Positions 12,149 to 22,284 are shown, counted from the first letter of the stretch. The stretch is 64,000 nucleotides of DNA from Coriobacteriia bacterium (GCA_034370385.1 JAXMKZ010000051.1:182949-246948), one strand, 5' to 3'. Numbers and translations are program-made. Notes: generated by a model not told the origin, from the sequence alone.

Positions 12149-12346
12149 CAAACCCACCTCATTCGACGGGCTCGCCGGATCGACCGAGCGAGCTTGGACG
12201 GCCCGGAACAAGGCGGGAGGGTCAGTCCGGTGTGCGGTGAGCATCCCACGCGCATCCAACCGGGCTCCAAACAGCGGCTTACCGACTCGGCGAAGGCCGT
12301 GGAGGAGGGGGCACAGGGGAAACGCGTCAGGGCGGCGAGCGCCTGC

Positions 12347-13822
12347 CTAGCTGCCGGACAGCACGCGTGCTGCGGCGCTTGCGGCGTTCATCAGCGGTGC
12401 GGGGAGGACTCCCAGGATCACGATGCCCGCGGTGCCGACGACCATGACCGCCGCATGCCTGCGCGAGATGGCGACCCGGTCGACATCCTCCGCGTCCGGC
12501 ACGTAGAGCGCCCAGACGATCCTGAGATAGTAGTAGAACGCGATCACGGCGTTGACGACGGCGATGATTGCGAGCCAGTACAGCCCCGCCTCGGCGGCCG
12601 AGAGGAAGACGTAGAACTTGGCCATGAAGCCGACGGTCAGCGGTAGCCCCGCAAGGGACATCAGTGCGACGGCGAGCGAGAATGCCGCTAGGGGGTTTTG
12701 CTTCGACAGCCCCGTGAGACCGCTCACGCGGTCTCTCCCCGTCGCGTCCACGTAGGCCACGACCACGGTGAAAGCTGCCAGGTTGGCAACAGCGTAGGCC
12801 GCCAAGTAGAACAGCACCGCAGACGAGCCGGTCTCGCTCGAGGCCGCGAGACCGACGAGTAGATACCCCGCTTGGGCGATACCTGAGTAGGCAAGAAGCC
12901 GGCGCACGTTCTTCTGTTTGAGGGCGCCGAGGTTCCCCAACGTCATGGAGGCCGCGGCGAGAACAGCGAGCACGACTGAAAGAGCACTCACGTTGCCGAG
13001 CGAAACGTTGAAGAACCGCATGACAAGTGCGAAACCCGCGAGCTTGGAGCCCACGGATAAGAACGTGACGACGACGGGAGGCGCACCCTCGTAGACGTCC
13101 GGAACCCAGAACTGGAAGGGCACGGCCGCGATCTTGAACGCGAAGCCCGCCAGCACGAACGCCAGGCCCGCCATGCCCAGAGCCGACATGGCCGGGCCCG
13201 CGGCCAGCGCCTCGCCGATCGCCGCCATGTCGTCGGTGCCGAACGCGCCGTAGACGAGGGAGACCCCCCAAAGCAGCAGGGCCGTCGAGATCAGCACCGC
13301 AAGAAGGTACTTCAGCGCGGCCTCGCGGGTCCGGGGATCGCGTTTCGCGACGCCGAGCAGCGCGATCAACGGCAGACTCGTCAACTGCAAGAAGACCATC
13401 AGGCCGAACAGATCGGTGGCCAGCGCGACGAACATGTTGCCGGCGGTGCACCAGATGACGAGAGCGTAGAACTCGGCAACCCAAGGTGTGAAGCGGGGAA
13501 CCGAGTCTATCGAGACCGCGAGGACCGCAATGCCGATCGCGATGAACACGAGGTCGAAGTAGCGCGTCAGTGTGTCGACCGCGATCGAACCTCCGAACAG
13601 CGAGGCCCCACTCGGCGCGAACACCGCGGCTGCCGCGGCGGCGATCAGACCTGCGATGCCGACACCCGCGATCCATGGTCTCCCGGGATGCTCGTGAGGC
13701 CCGTGATTGATGCGAATCAGGTCTGCGATCAGTACGATCGCCCCGGTCAGGGCCACAATCAGTTGGGGCGCCAGGTATCCGGCGCTGACGAGCATCTCCG
13801 ACATCGCGCCGCCGCCGCTCAT
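12347..13822 (-). CDS. nuoN: Complex I subunit NuoN
   Basis: NuoN is one of the three antiporter-like proton-pumping membrane subunits of complex I. This 491-aa protein has about 14 hydrophobic helices and the family pattern, including LLGVAKRDPRTREAALKYLL (the helix 7-8 lysine region), FKIAAVPFQFWVPDVYEGAP and NVRRLLAYSGIAQAGY. The start ATG 13822 overlaps the nuoL stop by 4 nt. It is the last gene of the cluster; the next gene on this strand is unrelated. Confidence 0.96.
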   Translation of the reverse strand: MSGGGAMSEMLVSAGYLAPQLIVALTGAIVLIADLIRINHGPHEHPGRPWIAGVGIAGLIAAAAAAVFAPSGASLFGGSIAVDTLTRYFDLVFIAIGIAVLAVSIDSVPRFTPWVAEFYALVIWCTAGNMFVALATDLFGLMVFLQLTSLPLIALLGVAKRDPRTREAALKYLLAVLISTALLLWGVSLVYGAFGTDDMAAIGEALAAGPAMSALGMAGLAFVLAGFAFKIAAVPFQFWVPDVYEGAPPVVVTFLSVGSKLAGFALVMRFFNVSLGNVSALSVVLAVLAAASMTLGNLGALKQKNVRRLLAYSGIAQAGYLLVGLAASSETGSSAVLFYLAAYAVANLAAFTVVVAYVDATGRDRVSGLTGLSKQNPLAAFSLAVALMSLAGLPLTVGFMAKFYVFLSAAEAGLYWLAIIAVVNAVIAFYYYLRIVWALYVPDAEDVDRVAISRRHAAVMVVGTAGIVILGVLPAPLMNAASAAARVLSGS

Positions 13823-15789
13823 CTGACCAGCACCAGAACGAGAATGATCGCCGCCGATCCGATGGCGAGCAGGTACGTCCGTGTGTTGCCTGTGTGGACT
13901 CGCCGCAGTTCACTTGCGGCGCTCACTACCCTGCCCGTGCCCTTCACGGCCCCATCGATGAAGGTGGAGTCGAACTGGTCGAGAAGGTTCGCTGCGGCCA
14001 CGTCGGTCCGCCCCGCGGCGTTCACCAAGCCGTCGACGGCCACGTTGTCGAAACGCCAGGCGGCATCGGCGGCACGGCTCCAGCCGCGCACGACGAGGTT
14101 GACCGCACCGTCGAGGAGGGTGCGGTCCGCGTTGGCCAAGGCGTCGGTGAGCCGGAAGTACGGAGCGATGATGAGCGCGTGGTACACATCGTCGAAGTGC
14201 AGTTTCTGCTCAAGCAGGCCGTACAGCCGGGCGAAACGGTGCTTGTATATCTTGGTGTTGACGACGACGTGCTTGCGACCGTAGATCCACCAGCTGGCCA
14301 CGAGCCCGGTGATGGCGACGAGCATCGAGGGCAGGGCGACGGCCAACTCGGGCCACACTCCTTCTCCGCCGAGGAACTCCGTGAAGCCTGGCGACGCCCA
14401 GCCCAGAACGACGGTGATGCTCGCAAGCGTCATGAGCGCGACGACCATCGAGTGGTGTCCCTCATGCAGATCCTCGGTCTGCTCGGGTCCCGAGAACACC
14501 CGGAACAGCATCCGGTTCACGTAGAACGCCGTGATGCCCGAAGCGAGAAGCGTCACTCCGGTCGCGAAGAGGCGGTGATCGTGCACCAGCACGGCGACGA
14601 TCTCGTCTTTGGAGAAGAATCCCGATAGGGGGAAGATCCCGGCGAGCGCGAAGGTACCGATAGTGAACGCGCCGGCGGTCAACGGCATGCGACGCCCCAA
14701 TCCGCCCATCAGCCGCATATCCTGCGTCTTCGCGGAATGGATGATGACGCCCGCGCCCAAGAACAGCAGCGACTTGAAGAACGCGTGCGTGGTGAGGTGG
14801 AAGAGCGCAATCTCGGCGCTCCCGGCACCAAGCGCGATGAACATGAAGCCGAGTTGCGAGATCGTCGAGTACGCAAGCACCTTCTTCACGTCATGTTGCA
14901 CGCAGGCGAGGAGTCCTCCCATCAGGGCGGTGGCCAGTCCGATGGCGAGCGTCAACTCCAGCACCCAGGGCGTGAGAGCGATGAGCGGCAACATGCGCGC
15001 CACCACGTAGATGCCGGCTGCGACCATGGTCGCAGCGTGGATGAGCGCCGATGCGGGCGTGGGCCCTGCCATCGCGTCGGGCAGCCACACGTGAAGGGGA
15101 ACCTGCGCTGACTTGCCCATCGCCGCGAAGACCAGTCCGACCCCGGCGACGGCGGCTGCGGCGGCAGGCCACTCGCCCAGAGAATCCAGCACGACTCGAT
15201 ACTCGAACGAGCCCACCGTGGCGTAGATGACGAACAGGGCGATCAGAAAGCCTATGTCGCCGACCTTGGTGGTCAGAAACGCCTTCTGCGACGCTTTGCG
15301 CGGAGCCTCCATCTGGTGCCAGAAGCCGATGAGCAGGTACGAGCACAGCCCCATGAGCTCCCAAGCCATGAACGTCAGGAGCAGCGTGTCCGACAGCACG
15401 AGGATGAGCATGGCAGAGGTGAACAGCGACAATACCGCGAAGTACCACCCCTTGCGCTCATCGCGATGCATGTACCCGAGGGAGTACACCTGAACGCACG
15501 CCCCGATCAGCGTGACGACCAGAAGCATCACCGCTGCGAGGGGGTCGAGCGCCATGGATAACTCGAGCGTCGAGCCGTTGAGCACGGCGAAGGGAACAGC
15601 CCCTCTCCACACCGGCTCCTCGGTGCCTCCGGGCCAGGCCGCCGCGAAGGCTGCGATGGACAGACCCAGCGTGACCACTGAGCAGGCGACAGGCAGCGCG
15701 AGCATGCGGTCGCGTGCACGCGGAGGGGCGACGAGGAATACGAAGAAGCACAGAGCCGGCAGTGCCGGTATGGCCACAAGCCACGTCAT
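13819..15789 (-). CDS. nuoL: Complex I subunit NuoL
   Basis: NuoL is the distal antiporter-like subunit with the long lateral helix. The 656-aa product has FMAWELMGLCSYLLIGFW, VPLHVWLPDAMAGPTPASALIHAATMVAAG (the classic NuoL block) and KKVLAYSTISQLGFMF, then a C-terminal extension consistent with the lateral helix and final anchor. It starts at ATG 15789, 33 nt after nuoM. Here nuoL comes after nuoM, the reverse of the common L-M-N order. Confidence 0.96.
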   Translation of the reverse strand: MTWLVAIPALPALCFFVFLVAPPRARDRMLALPVACSVVTLGLSIAAFAAAWPGGTEEPVWRGAVPFAVLNGSTLELSMALDPLAAVMLLVVTLIGACVQVYSLGYMHRDERKGWYFAVLSLFTSAMLILVLSDTLLLTFMAWELMGLCSYLLIGFWHQMEAPRKASQKAFLTTKVGDIGFLIALFVIYATVGSFEYRVVLDSLGEWPAAAAAVAGVGLVFAAMGKSAQVPLHVWLPDAMAGPTPASALIHAATMVAAGIYVVARMLPLIALTPWVLELTLAIGLATALMGGLLACVQHDVKKVLAYSTISQLGFMFIALGAGSAEIALFHLTTHAFFKSLLFLGAGVIIHSAKTQDMRLMGGLGRRMPLTAGAFTIGTFALAGIFPLSGFFSKDEIVAVLVHDHRLFATGVTLLASGITAFYVNRMLFRVFSGPEQTEDLHEGHHSMVVALMTLASITVVLGWASPGFTEFLGGEGVWPELAVALPSMLVAITGLVASWWIYGRKHVVVNTKIYKHRFARLYGLLEQKLHFDDVYHALIIAPYFRLTDALANADRTLLDGAVNLVVRGWSRAADAAWRFDNVAVDGLVNAAGRTDVAAANLLDQFDSTFIDGAVKGTGRVVSAASELRRVHTGNTRTYLLAIGSAAIILVLVLVR

Positions 15790-15822
15790 GCGGTGTCCTC
15801 AGGCGTCGTCACGGCGTTCACT

Positions 15823-17286
15823 CTATCCGCCGAGAATCTGCGCGAGTGCGCTGGAGTACGGGTCGAAGAACTGCAGCGTCCACAGCCACCAGATGCCCAT
15901 GGCCAGCGACAGCGCTGCAAGCGGCATCAAGCAGACGAGCTCCCGGGGCGTCGCGTCAGACACCCCTGAGATCGAGTCAGAGACCTCGCCAAGGATGACC
16001 CGCTGAACCATCCACAGCATGTAGGCTGCTCCGAGCAAGACGCCGATGGCTGCGGCCACGGTGTAGCCGGGAGGAAGCGTCGACTGCCATGCCCCGAGCA
16101 GCGATAGGAACTCGCCGACGAAGCCCGAGAGACCGGGGAGTCCCAGTGAGGCGAACGCCGCGAACGCGAACAAGCCGGCCAGGACGGGTGCCTGTGTAGC
16201 CAAGCCGGAGACCTCAGCGATCTGGCGCGTGTGGGAACGCTCGTAGACCATCCCCACGCTGAGGAACAGCATCGCGGAGAGGAATCCATGGCTGATGTTG
16301 ACGGCCTGCGCCCCGTTGAGCCCCACCGCGGTGCCCGCCGCGATACCGAGCATCGCGAACCCCATGTGCGACACCGAGGAGTAGGCGACGAGCTTCTTGA
16401 GGTCTTTTTGTGCGAAGGCCACCAGTGCGCCGTAGATGATCGAGATGACGGCGAGAGCCGCGATGAACAGGCGCCACTGGGCCCAAGCCTCGGGCAGGAT
16501 CGGCAGCGAGATGCGCATGAAGCCGTAGGTGCCCATCTTGAGCAGGATGCCGGCAAGGAGTGCTGAGGCCGCGGTGGGGGCTTCGACGTGCGCGTCGGGA
16601 AGCCAGGTGTGAAGGGGCCACACAGGTACCTTGACGGCAAACCCGAGGAAGAAGGCCAGGAAGACCCACCACTGGAACTCAACGGGGAATCCGCGGTCGG
16701 CAAGCTGGATCATGTCGAACGTGCCACCCATGGGATGCAGGTAGACAGCCAATATCCCGACGAGCATGAGCACTGCGCCGAGCATCGTGTAGAGGAAGAA
16801 CTTGACTGCCGCGTACGCCCGGCGCTCCCCGCCCCACACGGCGATCAGGAAGTACATCGGGACGAGGACAAGCTCCCAGAACACGTAGAAGAGCACGAAG
16901 TCGAGGGCCATGAAGACGCCGTTCGTGCCAACAGCCAGAAGCAGGATCATGGCGAAGTAGAACTTCGGGCGCTTCTCAAGGCGCCAGCTGGCCATCACGG
17001 CGAGGAACGAGAGAAGCGCCGAGAGCGTCACGAGCAGTACCGACAGTCCGTCGATCCCCAGGTAGTAGTTCACGTCGATGACCGGGATCCACGCGTGTCG
17101 CTCCACGAACTGGATCCCGCCTCCCGGCTCAAACGTGACGGCCACAAACACCGCGATAGCCAGCACTGTTGCCGAGGTAGCCGCTGCGATCCATCGCGGC
17201 CACGTAGGATGATGCGCCGGCACGAGCGCCATCGAGACGACTCCGACGAGGGGCAGGAGCACCATGAGACTGAGAAGCGGTGGCAT
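15823..17286 (-). CDS. nuoM: Complex I subunit NuoM
   Basis: NuoM is an antiporter-like proton-pumping subunit. The 487-aa product has LGIDGLSVLLVTL, FYVFWELVLVPMYFLIAVWGG, KVPVWPLHTWLPDAHVEAPTAASALLAGILLKMG and KKLVAYSSVSHMGFAMLGI, the standard NuoM blocks carrying the conserved Glu and Lys residues. It is placed directly after nuoK (4-nt gap) and before nuoL. Confidence 0.97.
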   Translation of the reverse strand: MPPLLSLMVLLPLVGVVSMALVPAHHPTWPRWIAAATSATVLAIAVFVAVTFEPGGGIQFVERHAWIPVIDVNYYLGIDGLSVLLVTLSALLSFLAVMASWRLEKRPKFYFAMILLLAVGTNGVFMALDFVLFYVFWELVLVPMYFLIAVWGGERRAYAAVKFFLYTMLGAVLMLVGILAVYLHPMGGTFDMIQLADRGFPVEFQWWVFLAFFLGFAVKVPVWPLHTWLPDAHVEAPTAASALLAGILLKMGTYGFMRISLPILPEAWAQWRLFIAALAVISIIYGALVAFAQKDLKKLVAYSSVSHMGFAMLGIAAGTAVGLNGAQAVNISHGFLSAMLFLSVGMVYERSHTRQIAEVSGLATQAPVLAGLFAFAAFASLGLPGLSGFVGEFLSLLGAWQSTLPPGYTVAAAIGVLLGAAYMLWMVQRVILGEVSDSISGVSDATPRELVCLMPLAALSLAMGIWWLWTLQFFDPYSSALAQILGG

Positions 17287-17290
17287 ACCG

Positions 17291-17599
17291 TTATCCCTTC
17301 AAGTACGAGTAACTGTCGACGGCCGTTATGTTGCTCGATCGGCTGAGGGAGACGATGAGCGCGAGTGCCAGACCAACCTCGGCGGCGGATACGACGGCGA
17401 TGAGTAGCACGAAGCTCAGGCCCGAAACCGGCTGAGCGGCGTTGGTGGCTGCGAAGGCGATGATGCTGAGGATCGCGGCGTTGATCATGAGCTCGATGCA
17501 CACCACGATTCGCAGGGCGCTGCGGGCGGTCATCGCACCGAACAGGCCGATGCAGAACAGCGTGCTCGCAAGAACGACGTAGTGAGCGCCGGTGATCAC
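17291..17599 (-). CDS. nuoK: Complex I subunit NuoK
   Basis: NuoK is a three-helix MrpC-like subunit. The 102-aa product shows LFCIGLFGAMTARSALRIVVCIELMINAA, with the conserved intramembrane Glu in helix 2 (IELMIN), then the second helix-3 glutamate in VSAAEVGLALALIVSL. The GTG start at 17599 overlaps the nuoJ stop by 4 nt. Confidence 0.95.
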   Translation of the reverse strand: MITGAHYVVLASTLFCIGLFGAMTARSALRIVVCIELMINAAILSIIAFAATNAAQPVSGLSFVLLIAVVSAAEVGLALALIVSLSRSSNITAVDSYSYLKG

Positions 17600-18090
17600 G
17601 ATGCGTCACCGTCCGTTCGGGCCATGATGATCGCGCCGACCAAGGCGACCGTAAGCAGCAGGCCCGCGACTTCGAACAGGACCACGTGGCGAGTGAACAG
17701 CTCGGTCGCGATCGCCGCGGTGAGCGGCACCGGGCCTGGAATCGTGTCGAGCGAGGCGCTGGCGGCGACAGCCACACCCAAAGCGGCGAGCAGCGCGGCG
17801 GAGCCGGCCCCCGCAACCCACGCGGATATCCCGCTGGGGCGGGCCTCATTCGTGGGTCGCGCCAGGATGATCGCGAACAGGGCGAGTATCGTGACCGCGC
17901 CACCGTAGATGAACAGCTGTACGCCGGCGAGCAACTCGCTGCCGATGAGCAGGTACAGTCCGGCGAGCGCGATCATCGTGATGAACAGCCATACGACCGC
18001 GTGGATCAGTCGGGGGGCGAAGACGACGCCGACAGCGCCTATGACCGCTACCGCCGCGTACGCGTAGAACAGCACGCCTTCGATGCTCAC
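17596..18090 (-). CDS. nuoJ: Complex I subunit NuoJ
   Basis: NuoJ is a five-helix membrane subunit next to NuoK. The 164-aa product has the AYAAVAVIGAVGVVFAPRLIHAVVWLF block and the glycine-rich helix LLIGSELLAGVQLFIYGGAV. The true start is GTG 18090, overlapping the nuoI stop (GTGA); the open frame upstream is only the shadow of nuoI. The C-terminus ends with a conserved hydrophobic helix (VAGLLLTVALVGAIIMA). Confidence 0.93.
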   Translation of the reverse strand: MSIEGVLFYAYAAVAVIGAVGVVFAPRLIHAVVWLFITMIALAGLYLLIGSELLAGVQLFIYGGAVTILALFAIILARPTNEARPSGISAWVAGAGSAALLAALGVAVAASASLDTIPGPVPLTAAIATELFTRHVVLFEVAGLLLTVALVGAIIMARTDGDAS

Positions 18091-18530
18091 GCTCTCACCG
18101 CCTCTGACGAGGGGTTTGCGGGTGCCGGCCGAGTGGCGACGGTCGCCGGCCACAGTGTGAGGCGGGTGTCGGCACGGTCGGGGGTCGAGACCTCGAAGTG
18201 CCCGGTATGCATGATGCCGGCGGCGGGGCACACCTCGACGCACAGTCCGCAGTACATGCAGAGCCCGAGATCGATCTCGAAACTGTCCAAAACGCGCCCG
18301 GGTCCGTCTTCGCGCTTGTTCGTCACGATGCGAATGGCCGCGTCCGGGCAGCTGCGTTCGCACAGCCCGCAGGCTTTGCACAGGGGGAGCCCGTTCTCGC
18401 CAAACGCGAGCGCTAACGACATGCGCGAGCGCTCAGGCAGCACCTTGGGCGTGTCCGGATAGCCGCCATTGAAGTTGGGCCGGAAGAGGTGCGTGATGGT
18501 CGAGGCCATGCCCCGGAGTATCCCGATCAT
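18087..18530 (-). CDS. nuoI: Complex I ferredoxin-like subunit NuoI
   Basis: NuoI carries the two [4Fe-4S] clusters N6a and N6b that pass electrons toward cluster N2 in NuoB. In this 147-aa protein the two ligand sets are complete: C51-x2-C54-x2-C57-x3-C61 (CKACGLCERSC) and C91-x2-C94-x2-C97-x3-C101 (CMYCGLCVEVC). ATG 18530 overlaps the nuoH stop by 4 nt. With nuoE, F and G absent here, NuoI would be the outermost visible redox subunit and a candidate docking point for a ferredoxin or another donor module. Confidence 0.96.
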   Translation of the reverse strand: MIGILRGMASTITHLFRPNFNGGYPDTPKVLPERSRMSLALAFGENGLPLCKACGLCERSCPDAAIRIVTNKREDGPGRVLDSFEIDLGLCMYCGLCVEVCPAAGIMHTGHFEVSTPDRADTRLTLWPATVATRPAPANPSSEAVRA

Positions 18531-19585
18531 GGCTGTGCCGCCGCCCGTGCGTGGTTACCGGCCTCGGCGCCGAGCTTCGCGATGACCCAGGCAAGCAGGA
18601 TTGCACCGGCTATCTGCAGCACCACGAGCGCGAACGTGCCGAGCACGATGCCGACGGCTGTGAGCATGACTCCCCCGAGCGCAGCCGGGAGCAGGATCTT
18701 CCACGAGATGCCGAGGAGCTGGTCGATGCGTACGCGCGGGAGCGTTCCGCGTACCCAGATGATGAGCAGGATCATCGCGTAGGTCTTGAGAGCGAGCCAC
18801 ACGATTCCGGGCAGAAGCGGTCCCGACCAGCCGCCCAGGAACACGAGCGCGCCGATGAGCGACCACGTGAAGACATTCATGTACTCGGCGAGGAAGAACA
18901 GCGCGAAGCGCATGCTCGAGTACTCGGTGTTGAAGCCGGACACGAGTTCGGACTCGGCTTCGGGAAGGTCGAACGGCACGCGGTTGAGCTCGGCGAGCAT
19001 TCCGATGAAGAAGATGAGGAAGCCGAGCGGCTGAGTGACGACGTTCCACACACCGCCTTGCGCTGAGACGATATCGGACAGGTTCATCGATTCGGCGAGC
19101 ATGACGACTCCGACGACCGACAGGAGAAGGGGCACTTCGTAGCTGACCTGCTGCGCGGCGGCGCGCAGGCCACCGATGAGCGAGTACTTGTTGTGCGAGG
19201 CCCAGCCGGCCACGACGATGCCGACGGGGGAGAGCGCCGCGATCGCGAAGAGCATGAACAGCCCGACCTCGGAGCTCGCGCCGCCGAACTGCTCTGCCCA
19301 CGGCATCGCCGCGTAGATGAGGATCGCGGGAGTGAAAGCTATGAGCGGCGCAACGATGAACAGCCCACGGTCTGCTCCCGCCGGCACCAGGTCCTCTTTG
19401 CCGAGCAGCTTGAGTGCGTCGGCAAACGGTTGCAGCAGGCCGTGGAAGCCGGTGCGCAGCGGACCGCGGCGCTGCTGCAGGTGGCCGAGAAACTTACGCT
19501 CGAGCCACATCACGAAGACGGTGTTCAGCATGACCACGACGACGACCGCGATGACGCCGATGAGTATGCTGATCACTGCGCTCAT
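18527..19585 (-). CDS. nuoH: Complex I subunit NuoH
   Basis: NuoH forms the quinone chamber and links the peripheral arm to the membrane pumps. The 352-aa product has eight or so helices and the family blocks: FLGHLQQRRGPLRTGFHGLLQPFADALKLL, ELNRVPFDLPEAESELVSGFNTEYSSMRFALFFLAEY (acidic quinone-site loop) and WVRGTLPRVRIDQLLG. ATG 19585 overlaps the nuoCD stop by 4 nt. Confidence 0.97.
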   Translation of the reverse strand: MSAVISILIGVIAVVVVVMLNTVFVMWLERKFLGHLQQRRGPLRTGFHGLLQPFADALKLLGKEDLVPAGADRGLFIVAPLIAFTPAILIYAAMPWAEQFGGASSEVGLFMLFAIAALSPVGIVVAGWASHNKYSLIGGLRAAAQQVSYEVPLLLSVVGVVMLAESMNLSDIVSAQGGVWNVVTQPLGFLIFFIGMLAELNRVPFDLPEAESELVSGFNTEYSSMRFALFFLAEYMNVFTWSLIGALVFLGGWSGPLLPGIVWLALKTYAMILLIIWVRGTLPRVRIDQLLGISWKILLPAALGGVMLTAVGIVLGTFALVVLQIAGAILLAWVIAKLGAEAGNHARAAAQP

Positions 19586-21339
19586 CGGTCGATCTCTCCC
19601 ATGACGATGTCGATCGATCCGACCACGGGCGCGACGTCAGCCAGGCGCAGTCCCGCACACAGAGGTCCCGCGGCGTGGATGTTTGAGAAGGTCGGGGAGC
19701 GCACCTTCAGGCGCCACGGGTGGGCGCTGCCGTCGCTCACGAGGTACACGCCGAGCTCACCGCGCGGACTCTCGACGGCTCGGTAGGAAGCCCCCTTTGG
19801 CGGCTTGATAACGCGCGGCACGCCTTCAGCGATGTGCGGGCCCTCGGGCAGTCCCTCGAGCGCGGCGAGCGCCAGACGCGCAGACTCGCGCATCTCAGCC
19901 ACTCGCACGAGGTATCGGTCGAATGTGTCGCCCGTCTCGCCGAGCATGACGTTGACCGGCAGGCGGTCATAGGCCGCGTACGGCCGATCGCGGCGCAGGT
20001 CGATGTCGACGCCCGAGGCGCGCGCCATCGGTCCCGTGACGCAGTAGTCCCGGATGGTGGCGCGCGAGAGGAACCCGATGCCGCGGGTCCTCGCTCGGAA
20101 GATCTCGTTGCCGGTGAGCAGCGCTTCGTAATCATCCACCGACCGGTCGAACCCGCGAAGGTACTCGATCATGCGTGCGGCGGCGCCGGCAGGTAGGTCG
20201 TCTTTGACGCCTCCGGGGCGGAAGTAGTTGAACATCATGCGCCCGCCCGTGACCTCTTCGAAGAAGTCGACGATCAGCTCGCGGTCGATGAAGGCGTAGA
20301 GGAAGGGCGTCAGGGCTCCGGCATCCAGTCCCGCTGCCGCGTACCAGGTGTGGTGGCTCGTGATACGCACGAGCTCTGACATCGCAACACGCAGGTAATC
20401 GGCCTTCGGCGTGGGCTCGATGCCACACAGCTCCTCCACAGCCAGAACGTGGGCGAGTTCGGTGTGGAACCCGGACACGTAGTCGCAGCGGTCGAGCAGC
20501 GCGGTGCACGCGCGGTAGTCGCGCGACTCGGCGAGCTTCTCGATGCAGCGGTGCAGGTAGCCCTGCGTCGGCTGGGCGGCCACGACGGTTTCGCCGTCGA
20601 GAACGAGCCACAGGTGAAGCACTCCGTGGGTGCTCGGGTGCTGCGGTCCCATGTGGACGACGATGCGCTCGGTCTGAAAGCCCGGATGCGCTGAGGGAAG
20701 CGATTCGGGCGGCAGCCCCGGGATGAGAGCCGCCGATGCAGTGCCGTCGGCGAGCAGGTGCGCATCGCCATGCGACTTGACGGCGGTGCGGGCCGTGTCC
20801 GCACTGACGCCCGAGCCATCCAAAGCGAAGCCCTTGCGCAAGGGGTGTCCCTCGAAGTCGTCGCGCAGGACGATGCGGCAGAGCGCGGGGTGTTCGGTGA
20901 ACTCCACCCCGAATAGGTCGTACACCTCCCGTTCGAGCGGTGCGGCACCAGACCACAGGCTCGCGACACTCGGGACGGTGAGGGCGCCGTCGGCAACGTC
21001 GACGTGGATGACCATCGTGGTGCGGTCGGTGCGCCGGGTGAGCGCGTAGACCATGCGGACGCCAGCGGACCGGATATCGCCCGCCGCCTCGTCGGCGTTG
21101 TCGACGCCTGCCGTGTCGGTCTCGTCCGACGCGGCGGGATGCAGCTCCTCGGCGGTCAGGAGCTCGAGGTCGGCAAAGCCGTGCTCGTCGCGGAGGCCCT
21201 GGAGCATGCCGCGCAGCTCGTGGGGGGTCGTGCTCGCGCAGCGGATTGCGCCGGGCCCGATCTGGCAGGGGCGCTCCGCCTCTTGCATGCTCGCCAGGAT
21301 CACCTCAGGCCGCGTGTCGATGTGGACCGTGCTCGTCAC
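19582..21339 (-). CDS. nuoCD: Complex I fused subunit NuoCD
   Basis: One 585-aa chain joins NuoC (about residues 1-180, with [18 protein letters not shown] and [15 protein letters not shown]) to NuoD (about 200-585, with [22 protein letters not shown] and Q-P-T-Q-G-Y-L-H-R). NuoD supplies the quinone-site His and Tyr and packs on NuoB. I chose GTG 21339, which overlaps the nuoB stop by 4 nt; the longer frame upstream overlaps nuoB. Fused NuoCD is known from Escherichia coli, while many bacteria keep the genes apart. An acidic, low-conservation stretch (~residues 55-85) interrupts the NuoC part. Confidence 0.95.
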   Translation of the reverse strand: MTSTVHIDTRPEVILASMQEAERPCQIGPGAIRCASTTPHELRGMLQGLRDEHGFADLELLTAEELHPAASDETDTAGVDNADEAAGDIRSAGVRMVYALTRRTDRTTMVIHVDVADGALTVPSVASLWSGAAPLEREVYDLFGVEFTEHPALCRIVLRDDFEGHPLRKGFALDGSGVSADTARTAVKSHGDAHLLADGTASAALIPGLPPESLPSAHPGFQTERIVVHMGPQHPSTHGVLHLWLVLDGETVVAAQPTQGYLHRCIEKLAESRDYRACTALLDRCDYVSGFHTELAHVLAVEELCGIEPTPKADYLRVAMSELVRITSHHTWYAAAGLDAGALTPFLYAFIDRELIVDFFEEVTGGRMMFNYFRPGGVKDDLPAGAAARMIEYLRGFDRSVDDYEALLTGNEIFRARTRGIGFLSRATIRDYCVTGPMARASGVDIDLRRDRPYAAYDRLPVNVMLGETGDTFDRYLVRVAEMRESARLALAALEGLPEGPHIAEGVPRVIKPPKGASYRAVESPRGELGVYLVSDGSAHPWRLKVRSPTFSNIHAAGPLCAGLRLADVAPVVGSIDIVMGEIDR

Positions 21340-21854
21340 GAAGCTGCCTCCTGCGTGGCCCGGCGCAGCTCTGCCGCGTGGCGCTGGGCCGCGGATATCT
21401 CGCCGGCGGCGTTGCGCTCCATGAGCGTGAGCAGCGCATGGATCAGAGCCTCGGGACGAGGGGGGCAGCCCGTGAGGTAGATGTCGACGGGTACGATCGT
21501 GTCTACGCCGTTGACGACGTTGTAGCCAGCAGCGAACGGTCCGCCGCCGACGGCGCACGAGCCCATCGCGATCACATACTTCGGGGCGGACATCTGCTCG
21601 TAGAGCAATCGGAGGCGCGGCGCCATCTTCAGGTTGATGGTCCCTGCGACGATCATGCAGTCAGCTTGTCGCGGCGAGTTGCGAAAGAAGATGCCGAACC
21701 GATCGGTGTCGTAGCGCGCGGATCCGACGGTCATCATCTCGATCGCGCAACAGGCGGTGCCGAACGTCAGCGGCCACATGGAGTGGCCGCGTGCCCAATC
21801 GAGCAGACTCTGCAGGGGCGCGATGAGCGCGCCGGTCTCTTCATCTAGGCCCAC
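21336..21854 (-). CDS. nuoB: Complex I subunit NuoB
   Basis: NuoB holds the terminal cluster N2 that reduces quinone. Ligands in the 172-aa protein are C35-C36 ([10 protein letters not shown]), C100 (MGSCAVGGG) and C130 ([10 protein letters not shown]), the complete family set. GTG 21854 is chosen because the N-terminal [19 protein letters not shown] begins in the usual place; it overlaps the nuoA stop by 10 nt. A much longer upstream reading is a shadow of nuoA. Confidence 0.96.
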   Translation of the reverse strand: MGLDEETGALIAPLQSLLDWARGHSMWPLTFGTACCAIEMMTVGSARYDTDRFGIFFRNSPRQADCMIVAGTINLKMAPRLRLLYEQMSAPKYVIAMGSCAVGGGPFAAGYNVVNGVDTIVPVDIYLTGCPPRPEALIHALLTLMERNAAGEISAAQRHAAELRRATQEAAS

Positions 21855-22201
21855 TCGAGCACCCCCTTGCGCCACGCGTAGACCAGGCCGAGCATCAGGA
21901 TTGCGATGAACACGCCCATCTGGACGAGTCCGACCGCGCCGAGCTTGTGCATGATCACGGCCCAGGGAAACAGCAGGACCGCCTCGACATCGAAGACCAC
22001 GAACGCGAGCGCGAAGATGTAGTAGCCCGTGTGGAACCGCACCCGCGGTTCGCCGACCGGGATCTCGCCGCATTCGTACGTCCGTGACTTCTGCGCGCTC
22101 GGCTCTTTGGGCGCGAGCCACCGCGGTATGGTCACGAGCACGTATCCGAGGATGAGTGCCACCAGCAAAAAGCCGGTGAACACGAGAACCGCTGTATTCA
22201 T
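21845..22201 (-). CDS. nuoA: Complex I subunit NuoA
   Basis: NuoA is the three-helix membrane subunit that contacts NuoH. The 118-aa product has K-S-R-T-Y-E-C-G-E (cytoplasmic loop with conserved Cys), [26 protein letters not shown] and a third C-terminal helix. It is the first gene of the operon; ATG 22201 is preceded by a G-rich SD (ggggggtt). The 172-bp gap to degV on the other strand should hold the operon promoter, but I saw no convincing -35/-10 pair on this strand. Confidence 0.96.
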   Translation of the reverse strand: MNTAVLVFTGFLLVALILGYVLVTIPRWLAPKEPSAQKSRTYECGEIPVGEPRVRFHTGYYIFALAFVVFDVEAVLLFPWAVIMHKLGAVGLVQMGVFIAILMLGLVYAWRKGVLEWA

Positions 22202-22284
22202 GCCGAATCGAACCCCCCGCTTTGCGGCCCCGTCGATGTGGCATCCGTCTTGGGTCTAGATACGCCCTCGCGCCCGTCAATCCT

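Noticed and set aside
11594..12646. Long plus-strand open frame across the propeller-like gene and nuoN end
   Set aside because: It runs antisense to two better-supported minus-strand genes, has no SD, and its product is low-complexity.
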